Positions 22,153-30,419 of a DNA stretch of 41,486 nucleotides are shown here, piece by piece. The DNA is from Prochloron sp. SulCav_FS08_3_32_3330 (GTDB lineage Bacteria; Cyanobacteriota; Cyanobacteriia; Cyanobacteriales; DYNF01), in assembly GCA_020721205.1 (NCBI GenBank), contig DYNF01000029.1, positions 1 through 41,486 of the forward strand. The letters are read 5' to 3'. Each line of letters opens with the position of its first letter. The stretch's first letter is position 1. Under the pieces are notes generated by a model. That model was not told where the DNA came from. It saw nothing but the letters and a program-made list of their open reading frames with translations, and made no database searches. A program made the translations under genes and the position numbers.

Positions 22153-23757
22153 ATGGACAAATCAACAGACCGTATTATTATTTTCGATACCACCTTAAGA
22201 GACGGCGAACAGTCTCCGGGTGCTACTTTAAATGTAGAAGAAAAGTTAACCATTGCCCGGGCTTTAGCAAGACTAGGAGTAGATGTAATTGAAGCTGGTT
22301 TTCCTTATGCAAGTCCGGGAGATTTTGAGGCTGTACAAAAAATTGCTCACACTGTTGGGACGGAAAATGGACCGACAATCTGCGGTCTGGCTAGGGCAAC
22401 TAAAGCGGATATTAAGAGTGCGGCAGAAGCGGTAAAACCCGCCGTTAAAGGGCGTATCCATACTTTTCTCGCTACTTCTGATATTCATTTAGAATATAAA
22501 TTGAAAAAAACTCGTGCGGAAGTTTTGGCGATCGCCCCGGAAATGGTGGCTTATGCGAAAACTTTTACACCGGATGTAGAGTTTTCTCCCGAAGATGCGG
22601 GACGCTCTGATCCTGAGTTTCTCTATCAAATGTTAGAGGCTGTTATTTCGGCGGGTGCTACTACAGTTAATATCCCTGATACAGTGGGTTATCTTACTCC
22701 AAGTGAGTTTGGCACGTTAATTAAAGGAATTAAAGAGAATGTTCCTAATATTGATCAGGCAATTATTTCTGTTCATGGTCACAATGATCTCGGTTTAGCT
22801 GTGGCTAATTTTCTCGAAACGGTGAAATATGGAGCAAGACAGTTAGAATGTACTATTAATGGTATTGGGGAACGGGCGGGAAATGCGGCTTTAGAGGAGT
22901 TGGTAATGGCTCTCCATGTGCGTCGTCAGTATTTTAACCCATTTTTAGGTAGACCTGTAACTTCAGAAGCTCCTTTAACTAATATTGATACTCAACAAAT
23001 TTATAAAACTTCTCGCTTAGTTTCTAACTTAACGGGGATGTTTGTCCAACCAAATAAGGCGATCGTGGGTGCTAATGCTTTTGCCCATGAGTCTGGCATC
23101 CATCAAGATGGAGTCTTGAAAAATAAACTCACTTATGAGATTATGGACGCAACTTCGATCGGTTTAAATGATAATCAGATTGTATTGGGTAAACATTCCG
23201 GTCGTCACGCTTTCCGTACTCGTTTAGAAGAATTGGGTTTTGATTTATCTGAAACTGACTTAAATAAAGCTTTTTTAAGCTTTAAAGATGTGGCGGATAA
23301 GAAAAAAACGATTACTGATTGGGATTTAGAAGCGATCGTTAATGATGAAATCCAACAACCGCCTGAATTATTCCGCTTGGAATTAGTACAAGTGTCCTGT
23401 GGAGATAATGCTTGTCCCACTGCTACCGTGAAAATCGTAACTCCTGATGGAGAGGAATTGACCGATGCGGCAACGGGTACAGGTCCAGTAGACGCTATTT
23501 ATAAGGCGATCAATCGAGTGGTTAATATTCCCAACCAACTGATCGAGTTTTCTGTGCAATCTGTAACAGAGGGTATAGATGCGATCGGCGAGGTAACGAT
23601 TCGTCTGCGTCATGAGCAGAAAATTTATTCAGGACGGGCGGCGAATACGGATATAATTGTAGCGTCGGCTCGTGCTTATATGGGGGCATTAAACCGTCTT
23701 TATGGAGCTTTAGAGAAACGTAAAGTTAATCAAGATAATCTGAGTGTAACTGTTTAA
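22153..23757 (+). CDS. leuA: 2-isopropylmalate synthase
   Basis: Condenses acetyl-CoA with 2-oxoisovalerate, the first step of leucine synthesis. The TIM-barrel motifs are [15 protein letters not shown] (12-26), [34 protein letters not shown] and [13 protein letters not shown]. The C-terminal allosteric LeuA dimer domain, which senses leucine, ends with [13 protein letters not shown]. The length of 534 residues is normal. A 218-bp spacer separates it from the divergent restriction pair, and no other leu gene is adjacent. Codon use returns to core-genome type with several GCGATCG sites. Confidence 0.96.
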   Translation: MDKSTDRIIIFDTTLRDGEQSPGATLNVEEKLTIARALARLGVDVIEAGFPYASPGDFEAVQKIAHTVGTENGPTICGLARATKADIKSAAEAVKPAVKGRIHTFLATSDIHLEYKLKKTRAEVLAIAPEMVAYAKTFTPDVEFSPEDAGRSDPEFLYQMLEAVISAGATTVNIPDTVGYLTPSEFGTLIKGIKENVPNIDQAIISVHGHNDLGLAVANFLETVKYGARQLECTINGIGERAGNAALEELVMALHVRRQYFNPFLGRPVTSEAPLTNIDTQQIYKTSRLVSNLTGMFVQPNKAIVGANAFAHESGIHQDGVLKNKLTYEIMDATSIGLNDNQIVLGKHSGRHAFRTRLEELGFDLSETDLNKAFLSFKDVADKKKTITDWDLEAIVNDEIQQPPELFRLELVQVSCGDNACPTATVKIVTPDGEELTDAATGTGPVDAIYKAINRVVNIPNQLIEFSVQSVTEGIDAIGEVTIRLRHEQKIYSGRAANTDIIVASARAYMGALNRLYGALEKRKVNQDNLSVTV

Positions 23758-23891
23758 AAAATCAAAATAATCAGATTTTCAGGTTTGAAACAGAGCTTCT
23801 TAAATTTATATAAATCTCAATAAATTTATATAATAGTAGTAAAAATATTGAGATTTATTTTAAAAAAAATTTGAAACATTAGAAAGAAAAA

Positions 23892-25643
23892 ATGAAACCC
23901 ACATTAATGCAAAAATTAAAAGTAGGACAAAAAATTAATTTGGGCTATGTAATCACCCTTGGTATTGCGGTGATTGGTACTGCGATTGGTGTAATATTAG
24001 GGGAGTTTTATCAGCATAATGCTTGGGAAGCTGAAGAACATTCTCAAGAAGAAATAGAATATATTTATAATTTACAAATTAGTTTATTATTATTAAGAAA
24101 TGATCAACAACAGTTAACTGGTATTCTATCAGATTCTCAACAATTTAATCAAAAGTATCAAGCAATTATAGAGGATGGCAATAATGCTCAAAAAAATTGG
24201 CAAGAATTACAAGATTTTTTTCAAGAAGTATTAAATAAACATCAAATTAATTATCAACCGAAAATTAATCAATATAATTTGAATTATCAAAATACAATTA
24301 ATAATTATCTAACAGAATTAGAAACAATAGTTAATCAAATAAAACCTTTAAATTTAGCGATTAATCAAAATTTACAATTAGCACAAACTAAACTGTTTAC
24401 ATTTTCTAATAGTGAAATTTCTCTAAAATTAGCTCAAATGTCCACAGAACTTTCTCAATTAAAAGAATTAGCAAATCAAGAATATTTAACCTCAGAAAAA
24501 GATGCTAAAGAGGCTGTTTTAATGAACCGTAAAATTATTATGGTTAGTATGATAGTTTCTTTAATTATGGCGGTTATTTTAGGTAATTATATTAATAAAT
24601 TGATTATTAATTCCTTAAAACAAGTTACTGAAGTGGCGAAACAAGTAACAGAAGAAGCTGATTTTAAACTACAAGTTCCAGTGGAGGGGAATGATGAAAT
24701 AGCGAAACTTGCTAGTTATTTTAATTTATTAATTCAAAAAGTAAACACGCTTTTAGAAGAACAGAAACTATTAACGGAAGAACAAGTTATTAAAACTCAA
24801 CAAGTAAGACAACTATTAGAGGAACAGAAAAAAGCGACGGAAGAACAACTTATTCAAAGTGAAAAAATGTCTTCTTTAGGGAGAATGTTAGCCGGAGTTG
24901 CACACGAAATTAATAATCCGATTAATTTTATTTATGGTAATTTAATTCATGCGAATGATTATATTAAAGATTTATTGGAATTAGTAGAAACTTATCAAGA
25001 GGAAATTCCTAATCCTCCTGAAACGGTATCAGAAATGAGGGAAGAAATTGATGTAGAATTTTTAGCAGAAGATTTACCAAAATTGATTGATTCGATTAAA
25101 ATAGGGGCGGAAAGAACTAGACAAATTGCTTTAAGTTTACGGAATTTTTCCCGTTTAGAAGAAACTAATCCTCATTTATTAGATCTTCATGATTGTATTG
25201 ATAGTACCCTTGTTATTTTACATAACCGGATTAAAAAAGGAATTAATATTGAAAAAGAATATGGTAAAATTCCTGAAATTGAAGGTTTTGCGGGGTCTTT
25301 ATATCAAGTATTTATGAATTTAATTAGTAATAGCATTGATGCTTTATTAGAGAAAGAATCTATAAATCCCACTATTACTATTATGACGGAATTAGAACCG
25401 GAAAAGAAAGAATCAGTTATTATTAAAATTAAGGATAATGGCTTAGGAATTTCTCCTGAAAATCAAACAAAAATCTTTGATACTTTTTTCACTACTAAAC
25501 CGAGGGGAATCGGTACTGGTTTAGGTTTGGCTATTACTAAAGAAATTATTGTAGACAAACATCACGGGAAAATTAATTGTTCTTCTCAAGAAGGGATCGG
25601 TACGGAATTTATGATTATTTTACCTGTGGAATATTCGCAATAG
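23892..25643 (+). CDS. Membrane sensor histidine kinase
   Basis: A 583-residue kinase. Membrane helices at about 19-38 and 215-233 bracket a roughly 175-residue extracytoplasmic, helix-rich sensor domain. A HAMP-like linker (about 235-285) and coiled coil (LLEEQKLLTEEQ...) follow, then HisKA with phosphate-accepting His338 (GRMLAGVAHEINNPINFIYG). The ATP-binding domain has the N-box FMNLISNSIDALL, then IKDNGLGISPENQ and GTGLGLAITKEI. The HEINNP form is typical of the HK4/HrmK-like group. There is no response regulator next to it. The signal sensed is unknown. Confidence 0.92.
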   Translation: MKPTLMQKLKVGQKINLGYVITLGIAVIGTAIGVILGEFYQHNAWEAEEHSQEEIEYIYNLQISLLLLRNDQQQLTGILSDSQQFNQKYQAIIEDGNNAQKNWQELQDFFQEVLNKHQINYQPKINQYNLNYQNTINNYLTELETIVNQIKPLNLAINQNLQLAQTKLFTFSNSEISLKLAQMSTELSQLKELANQEYLTSEKDAKEAVLMNRKIIMVSMIVSLIMAVILGNYINKLIINSLKQVTEVAKQVTEEADFKLQVPVEGNDEIAKLASYFNLLIQKVNTLLEEQKLLTEEQVIKTQQVRQLLEEQKKATEEQLIQSEKMSSLGRMLAGVAHEINNPINFIYGNLIHANDYIKDLLELVETYQEEIPNPPETVSEMREEIDVEFLAEDLPKLIDSIKIGAERTRQIALSLRNFSRLEETNPHLLDLHDCIDSTLVILHNRIKKGINIEKEYGKIPEIEGFAGSLYQVFMNLISNSIDALLEKESINPTITIMTELEPEKKESVIIKIKDNGLGISPENQTKIFDTFFTTKPRGIGTGLGLAITKEIIVDKHHGKINCSSQEGIGTEFMIILPVEYSQ

Positions 25644-25701
25644 TTATTTGTTCTTCTTTTTTTGTCAAATATTAACTTAATTCTCCCATTTTTGTGGAAA
25701 C

Positions 25702-25710
25702 TGCTATAAT
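25702..25710 (+). promoter_or_regulatory. Extended -10 promoter (TGCTATAAT) for the DUF760 gene
   Basis: TGCTATAAT is a perfect TGnTATAAT. The gene starts 168 bp downstream, leaving a long leader that contains an imperfect repeat of TTGCAACTTC/AGAGTTGCTAC. Confidence 0.55.
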
Positions 25711-25878
25711 GAAAGTACGGTTATTGCAACTTCAATCATTAAGTTAGAGTTGCTACAGTATTATTAAGCTAATTAAATTAAGTTAATTTATTAACAGATA
25801 CCCAAAAGTTCTTTGTTTTTTATTGAAAACAATAGATAAACAGAGGATATTAAAGAATGATCTTAACGGAGGTAACAG

Positions 25879-26250
25879 ATGAACAGCCCATCTCAAAGAA
25901 ATTCGACTATGTTTGATGACTATAGACATTCCAAAAATCAATTATGGCAATATGTTCAATCTTTAAGTCCTGATACGATTGAACAGATGTCTAAGCCTAA
26001 TTCTACCGAGGTATTTCAATTAATGGAACAAAATATTATGGGGTTGTTAGGTCATCTCCCTGCTGAACATTTTGGCGTATCTATTAGTACCAGTAGAGAA
26101 CATTTAGGGCGCTTATTGGCTTCAGCAATGATGAGCGGTTATTTTATTAGAAATGCTGAACAAAGAATGGATTTTGAAAATGCAATCTGTCAAATGGATT
26201 CTTCTGTTAATGATCAATTTAATGATCAAGGTGATTTTCTAAATGATTAA
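25879..26250 (+). CDS. DUF760 family protein
   Basis: The 123-residue product contains the conserved core LLGHLPAEHFGVSISTSREH followed by LGRLLASAMMSGYFIRNAEQ, which defines DUF760, a family shared by cyanobacteria and chloroplasts. A good ribosome-binding site (GGAGG at about 25868) precedes the ATG. The C-terminal tail is acidic. Some plant members affect photosynthesis-related proteins, but the molecular role here is not known. It is followed by mutT on the same strand after 120 bp. Confidence 0.88.
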   Translation: MNSPSQRNSTMFDDYRHSKNQLWQYVQSLSPDTIEQMSKPNSTEVFQLMEQNIMGLLGHLPAEHFGVSISTSREHLGRLLASAMMSGYFIRNAEQRMDFENAICQMDSSVNDQFNDQGDFLND

Positions 26251-26370
26251 ATTCAATTTTAAGAATCTCGGTGTTAAAACTGATTAAGGTTAATACCGAG
26301 AGTATATCAAACTTGCGAGATTATTAATATTTCGGAAGTATTTATATTTGAAATATTAATAAGTAATTTT

Positions 26371-26796
26371 ATGCAAGAAAAAACTCAATCTAAACCTCAT
26401 AAAAAAATTGGGGTTGCTGTTATTTATAATCCCCAAGGTCAAATTTTAATTGATCGTCGTCTTTCTCAAGGTTTGTTCGGTGGTTTTTGGGAATTTCCGG
26501 GAGGAAAAATTGAGGCGAATGAAACGGTTTGTGCTTGTATAAAAAGGGAAATTCAAGAGGAGTTAGGGATCCAAATTCAAGTTAATCATCATTTAATTAC
26601 TGTTAATCATGATTATGAAGATTTTTCTGTTACTTTAATGGTTTATTTATGTGATCATTTAAACGGTATTCCTCAAACTCTTGAATGTGCGGAGATTCGT
26701 TGGATTACTTTACCCGAAATTGATAATTTTACTTTTCCTCCTGCTAATATTGCGGTGATTGAGGCTTTAAAAAAGAGCGTTGCTGAATTAATTTAA
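26371..26796 (+). CDS. mutT: MutT-type Nudix hydrolase (8-oxo-dGTP diphosphatase)
   Basis: Removes oxidised dGTP from the nucleotide pool. A full Nudix box is visible at residues about 37-59: GGKIEANETVCACIKREIQE followed by ELGI, with the metal-binding REIQEEL glutamates. The first half IGVAVIYNPQGQILIDRRLS and the length of 141 residues fit MutT. The dGTP specificity is by family resemblance. A dispersed repeat begins 7 bp after its stop. Confidence 0.9.
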   Translation: MQEKTQSKPHKKIGVAVIYNPQGQILIDRRLSQGLFGGFWEFPGGKIEANETVCACIKREIQEELGIQIQVNHHLITVNHDYEDFSVTLMVYLCDHLNGIPQTLECAEIRWITLPEIDNFTFPPANIAVIEALKKSVAELI

Positions 26797-26802
26797 AAAT
26801 GA

Positions 26803-26896
26803 AGCATTGCTGAATCGAGGTACGATTTAAAAATATTTCTTTGCGTTCTTTGCGCCTTTGCGAGATTTTATCATACCTTAATCATTACAACGCCAA
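26803..26896. repeat. Dispersed repeat, copy 2 (first copy at 1148-1242)
   Basis: The sequence matches 1148-1242 from CATTGCTGAAT through TTTGCGCCTTTGCGAGATTT and TATCATACCTTAAT to CAACGCCAA, with about ten differences. It fills much of the mutT to M16 peptidase gap (26797-27022). Confidence 0.85.
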
Positions 26897-27022
26897 AAAT
26901 GATTGTTTCTGCTAAAGCCACAAAGGATCAGAAATGTTAAGATTTTAAGATAAAAAAAATTTAAGAAAAAGTAAAAATAGAGTTAAGATAGTATCATCAA
27001 ATTAAGTCATAGGTTGTGAAGA

Positions 27023-28306
27023 TTGCAACAATTATTCCCAAGATTTGAAGAACCTCAGAGTCCCTTCCCTGCTACTATCTTCACCTTAGATCAGGGTTTA
27101 ACTCTTGTGCATCAATATATTGCCGCTACTCCGGTGGTGGTGGCGGATATCTGGGTTCGGGCAGGGGCGATTACTGAACCGATCCAATGGAATGGGATGG
27201 CACATTTCCTTGAACACATGATTTTTAAGGGTAGTAAACGAATCCCCCCCGGCTGGTTCGATCGGGCGATCGAAAATCAAGGTGGCATGACTAACGCCGC
27301 TACTAGCCATGATTACGCTCATTTTTACCTCACAACGGGTAATCATTGTTTTAACGAGACTTTTCCCTATTTGGCAGAAATTCTTTTACAGGCAGAAATT
27401 CCTGATTGTGAGTTTATTCGAGAACTTGATGTGGTATTAGAAGAAATTAGAGGCAGTTATGATGATCCAGATTGGGTAAGTTTTCAGACTCTTTGTGAAA
27501 CTATTTATCAAAATCATCCTTATGGGCGTTCGATTTTAGGAGAGGAAGAACAGTTATTAAAATATACTCCGAATCAAATGCGTTGTTTTCATCGCACTTA
27601 TTATCAACCGGAAAATATGACGGTGGTTATGGTAGGGGGAATAGAGGAAAAAGATGCTCTTAAATTAATGGAAAAATATGTGAGTAATCAATTTTTAGTA
27701 AGATCGGAGTCTCCTGTGGCGATCGCCGAAGCTGAACCGCCGTTAATTGGGATTCGTCGTAGTGAAATTCAGATCCCTCGTTTAGAACATTGTCGTTTGT
27801 CTATGGGGTGGATCGGTCCGGGAGTGGAAAATTTAGAAGCAGGTTTTGGTTTAGACTTATTATCCGCAGTATTGGCTGGAAGTGCCACTTCTCGCTTAGT
27901 ACAGGAATTACGGGAGGAAGAACATTTAGTTTTAGATATTTGTAGCAATTTTTCCCTTCAACAAGATTCGAGTTTATTAACTGTTAGTGCTTGGTTAGAA
28001 ACTGAGGATTTAGAGGAAGTAGAACAGCGAATTTGCGATCGCATTCGTCAATTACAAAATGAGCCAATTTCGGAGTTAGAATTAGTAAGATTTAAAAGAA
28101 TGTTATGTCATGATTACACATTTTCCACAGAAACACCCGGACAATTAGCGGGACTTTACGGTTATTATGGTACGATAGCTAAACCAGAATTATCGGTAAT
28201 TTATCCTGCTGAAATCAGAAAAATTAAACCTTACTATTTACAAATTTTAGCAAAACAATATTTATCTGCTGATAATTATGGAATTACAATTTTAAGACCA
28301 TGTTAA
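27023..28306 (+). CDS. M16 zinc metallopeptidase, catalytic subunit type
   Basis: A 427-residue processing peptidase-like protein with the inverted zinc motif His61-Phe-Leu-Glu-His65 (MAHFLEHMIFKG) and the downstream glutamate in ELDVVLEEIRGSYDDP. It keeps the two-lobe M16 fold of about 420 residues (M16B). The start must be the TTG at 27023: the in-frame codon at 27017 is a stop and the next ATG would remove the N-terminus. A second M16 gene without the zinc motif follows at 28960; such pairs form active/inactive heterodimers in other bacteria. The toxin-antitoxin debris lies between them. Confidence 0.88.
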   Translation: MQQLFPRFEEPQSPFPATIFTLDQGLTLVHQYIAATPVVVADIWVRAGAITEPIQWNGMAHFLEHMIFKGSKRIPPGWFDRAIENQGGMTNAATSHDYAHFYLTTGNHCFNETFPYLAEILLQAEIPDCEFIRELDVVLEEIRGSYDDPDWVSFQTLCETIYQNHPYGRSILGEEEQLLKYTPNQMRCFHRTYYQPENMTVVMVGGIEEKDALKLMEKYVSNQFLVRSESPVAIAEAEPPLIGIRRSEIQIPRLEHCRLSMGWIGPGVENLEAGFGLDLLSAVLAGSATSRLVQELREEEHLVLDICSNFSLQQDSSLLTVSAWLETEDLEEVEQRICDRIRQLQNEPISELELVRFKRMLCHDYTFSTETPGQLAGLYGYYGTIAKPELSVIYPAEIRKIKPYYLQILAKQYLSADNYGITILRPC

Positions 28307-28420
28307 GAGAGTAATCAGTTAGGAATAAAATATAACGTAACTATAGGTTTATTCTATATTGCACAACTTAATCAAAAATGATATAATAATAACAATTTAT
28401 ATTAATAGTAATAAATAATT

Positions 28421-28738
28421 ATGCCATCTTTAGTTACTTCAAAACATATTCAAATTACTCCGGGTATCTGTGGCGGAAAACCTCGTATTGCTGGACATAG
28501 AATTAAAGTCTCCGATATTGTAATTTGGCATGAAAGAATGGGAATGTCACCTGATGAAATAATTTTTCATCATCCGACTATTACCCTCGCAGATGTTTAT
28601 GCGTCCTTGAGTTATTATCATGATCATCGAGAAGAAATTAGACAACAAATTGAAGATGGAGAAGCTTTTGCTAAAAAATTACAAGGGGATAAACCATCTT
28701 TAATTGATAAAATATTGAAGGGTGAAAATGTCAAATAA
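28421..28738 (+). CDS. DUF433 family antitoxin (VapB-like)
   Basis: A 105-residue protein of the DUF433 family, winged-helix DNA-binding antitoxins. The core CGGKPRIAGHRIKVSDIVIW and the following segment with MGMSPDEII and TLADVYASLSYY are characteristic. It overlaps the start of the broken toxin gene by 11 bp (stop at 28736-28738, toxin ATG at 28728). The locus lies between two M16 peptidase genes, so it was probably inserted. With the toxin truncated, it is now an orphan antitoxin. Confidence 0.86.
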   Translation: MPSLVTSKHIQITPGICGGKPRIAGHRIKVSDIVIWHERMGMSPDEIIFHHPTITLADVYASLSYYHDHREEIRQQIEDGEAFAKKLQGDKPSLIDKILKGENVK

Positions 28739-28856
28739 AATAAAATTTCATCTGGATGAAAGTGTTAGTAATGCCATTGCTAAAATATTGAATATTTGTA
28801 ATAAAATTAAATTTAAGGTGGGTAATGAGGTTAATTTCTTCAAATATTATTCATAA
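28728..28856 (+). pseudogene. Truncated DUF5615 (Mut7-C/PIN-like) toxin partner of the DUF433 antitoxin
   Basis: The frame starts MSNKIKFHLDESVSNAIAKI and runs 42 codons before a stop. FHLDESVSNAIA matches the N-terminus of DUF5615 PIN-like toxins, which are normally about 110-120 residues and usually follow DUF433 antitoxins. The remaining sequence to 28959 has no continuation, so the toxin has lost its later acidic residues. Confidence 0.78.
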
Positions 28857-28959
28857 TATGCTTAAAAAGTTGGATAATTTCATTATTTTAACTCCTCATG
28901 GATGTTTCTACTATTTTAGTATGTTATAATATGGTTTATTTTAAAAATTTTGAATTTAT

Positions 28960-30201
28960 ATGATTCATCAATCTATTAATCGCTGTGTTTTAAATAACGG
29001 TATTAAATTAATCACAATCGAAAATCAAGCCGCCGATGTGATTGCGGGGCGAATTTTCTTGAAAAAAGCCGGGGCTTTATGGGAAAGTCGAGAAAAGGCA
29101 GGATTATCTCATTTATTATCGGCTGTTTTAACTAAAGGCACAGAAAAATTATCCTCTGTCGAAATTGCCGAAAAAATTGAGTTTATTGGGGCAAATTTAG
29201 GTACGGAAGCGGCTTGTGATTATTTTGTCATGGGCATTAAAACTGTGACTAAAGATTTTCTTTCGATCTTGAATTTAGCAGGAGAAATCCTCAGAACTCC
29301 CTCTTTTCCTGAAGAAGAAGTAAAATTAGAAAAAAAATTAGCTTTACAGAGTATTCGCTCTCAATTAGAACAGCCTTTTAATGTGGCATATAATCAGTTA
29401 AGAGAGGCTATGTATCCTAATCATCCCTACGGAAGTTCAATTTTAGGTACAGCCGAAACCGTTGAAAACCTAACCAGAGAGGATTTACAACAATATCATC
29501 AAACCTATTTTCGTCCTGATAATATTACCATCAGTTTATCAGGTAATTTAACCCATGAACAGGGTTTAGAATGGGTTAATACGGTGTTTAGTAGTTGGGA
29601 TAATCCTTCTATTCCCCTTCCTGAGTTACATTTACCCCCGATTAATTCTCAACCCTCTGAAAAATTTATTCCTCAAGATACTCAACAAACTATTGTGATG
29701 TTAGGTTATTTAGTAGATGGAGTATTAAGCGAGGATTATCCCATTTTAAAATTAATTAATACTTATTTAGGCAATGGTTTATCAAGTCGTTTATTTGTAG
29801 AATTGAGAGAAAAAAGAGGTTTAGCTTATGATGTTTCTGCTTTTTATCCGACTCGGATAGATTCCTCTCAATTTGTGGTTTATATTGGCACAGCCCCTCA
29901 TAACAGAGCGATCGCCTTAGAAGGTTTAAAAGCAGAAGTAGATCGGCTTTGTGCGGTAGAATTATCTCCTAGTGAGGTACAAGGGGCGAAAAATAAACTT
30001 TTAGGGCAATATGCTTTAGGAAAACAAACTAACTCAGAATTAGCACAAATTTATGGTTGGTATGAAAATTTAGGCTTAGGCTTAGAATTTGACGATGAAT
30101 TTCAAGAAAAAATTAAACAAATAACGCCTCAAATGATTCATGAAACGGCGAAAAATAATTTTCAAGAATTTTATATTTCTATTGTAGGAACAGAAGATTA
30201 A
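28960..30201 (+). CDS. M16 peptidase-like protein, non-catalytic partner type
   Basis: A 413-residue M16 fold protein in which the zinc motif is lost: the position of HxxEH reads HLLSAVLTKGTEK. The glycine-rich loop HPYGSSILGTAETV and the late ELREKRGLAYDVSAFYP are typical M16B sequence. It is paired with the active-type gene at 27023-28306 and was probably once its direct neighbour. In related two-subunit M16 enzymes, one subunit lacks zinc and helps bind peptide. The pairing is inferred. The ATG at 28960 has no strong ribosome-binding site. Confidence 0.87.
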   Translation: MIHQSINRCVLNNGIKLITIENQAADVIAGRIFLKKAGALWESREKAGLSHLLSAVLTKGTEKLSSVEIAEKIEFIGANLGTEAACDYFVMGIKTVTKDFLSILNLAGEILRTPSFPEEEVKLEKKLALQSIRSQLEQPFNVAYNQLREAMYPNHPYGSSILGTAETVENLTREDLQQYHQTYFRPDNITISLSGNLTHEQGLEWVNTVFSSWDNPSIPLPELHLPPINSQPSEKFIPQDTQQTIVMLGYLVDGVLSEDYPILKLINTYLGNGLSSRLFVELREKRGLAYDVSAFYPTRIDSSQFVVYIGTAPHNRAIALEGLKAEVDRLCAVELSPSEVQGAKNKLLGQYALGKQTNSELAQIYGWYENLGLGLEFDDEFQEKIKQITPQMIHETAKNNFQEFYISIVGTED

Positions 30202-30249
30202 GAGTACCTTAGCAAAAATTAGTGATATTTTTGTATAAAAAATTAGGCT

Positions 30250-30304
30250 TGTAGTTGGGCTTGGTTTCCCTATCTAGTTAGGGAAACAAAGCCCAACTAC
30301 GAAC
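30250..30304. repeat. Hairpin repeat with GTAGTTGGGCT..AGCCCAACTAC arms
   Basis: GTAGTTGGGCTTGGTTTCCC pairs with GGGAAACAAAGCCCAACTAC around a short loop, then GAAC. It belongs to the family at 3161, 13970 and 37013. It sits between convergent M16 and hybrid-kinase genes. Confidence 0.82.
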
Positions 30305-30370
30305 ATTTCGCCAACAGGATCATTTATTTCATAGCGGGATATTAACTTATCTTAATAAAGATAAAATGAT

Positions 30371-30402
30371 AAACTTCGGAAATTTCAGAGATTTCGGAAG
30401 TT
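30371..30402. terminator. Terminator-like hairpin between M16 gene and hybrid kinase gene
   Basis: AAACTTCGGAAAT pairs with ATTTCGGAAGTTT with one mismatch. On the minus strand it follows the kinase stop by 18 bp and is followed by TCATTTTATC. It resembles the terminator at 18662-18695. Confidence 0.6.
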
Positions 30403-30419
30403 TATGATTGATTGATCAA

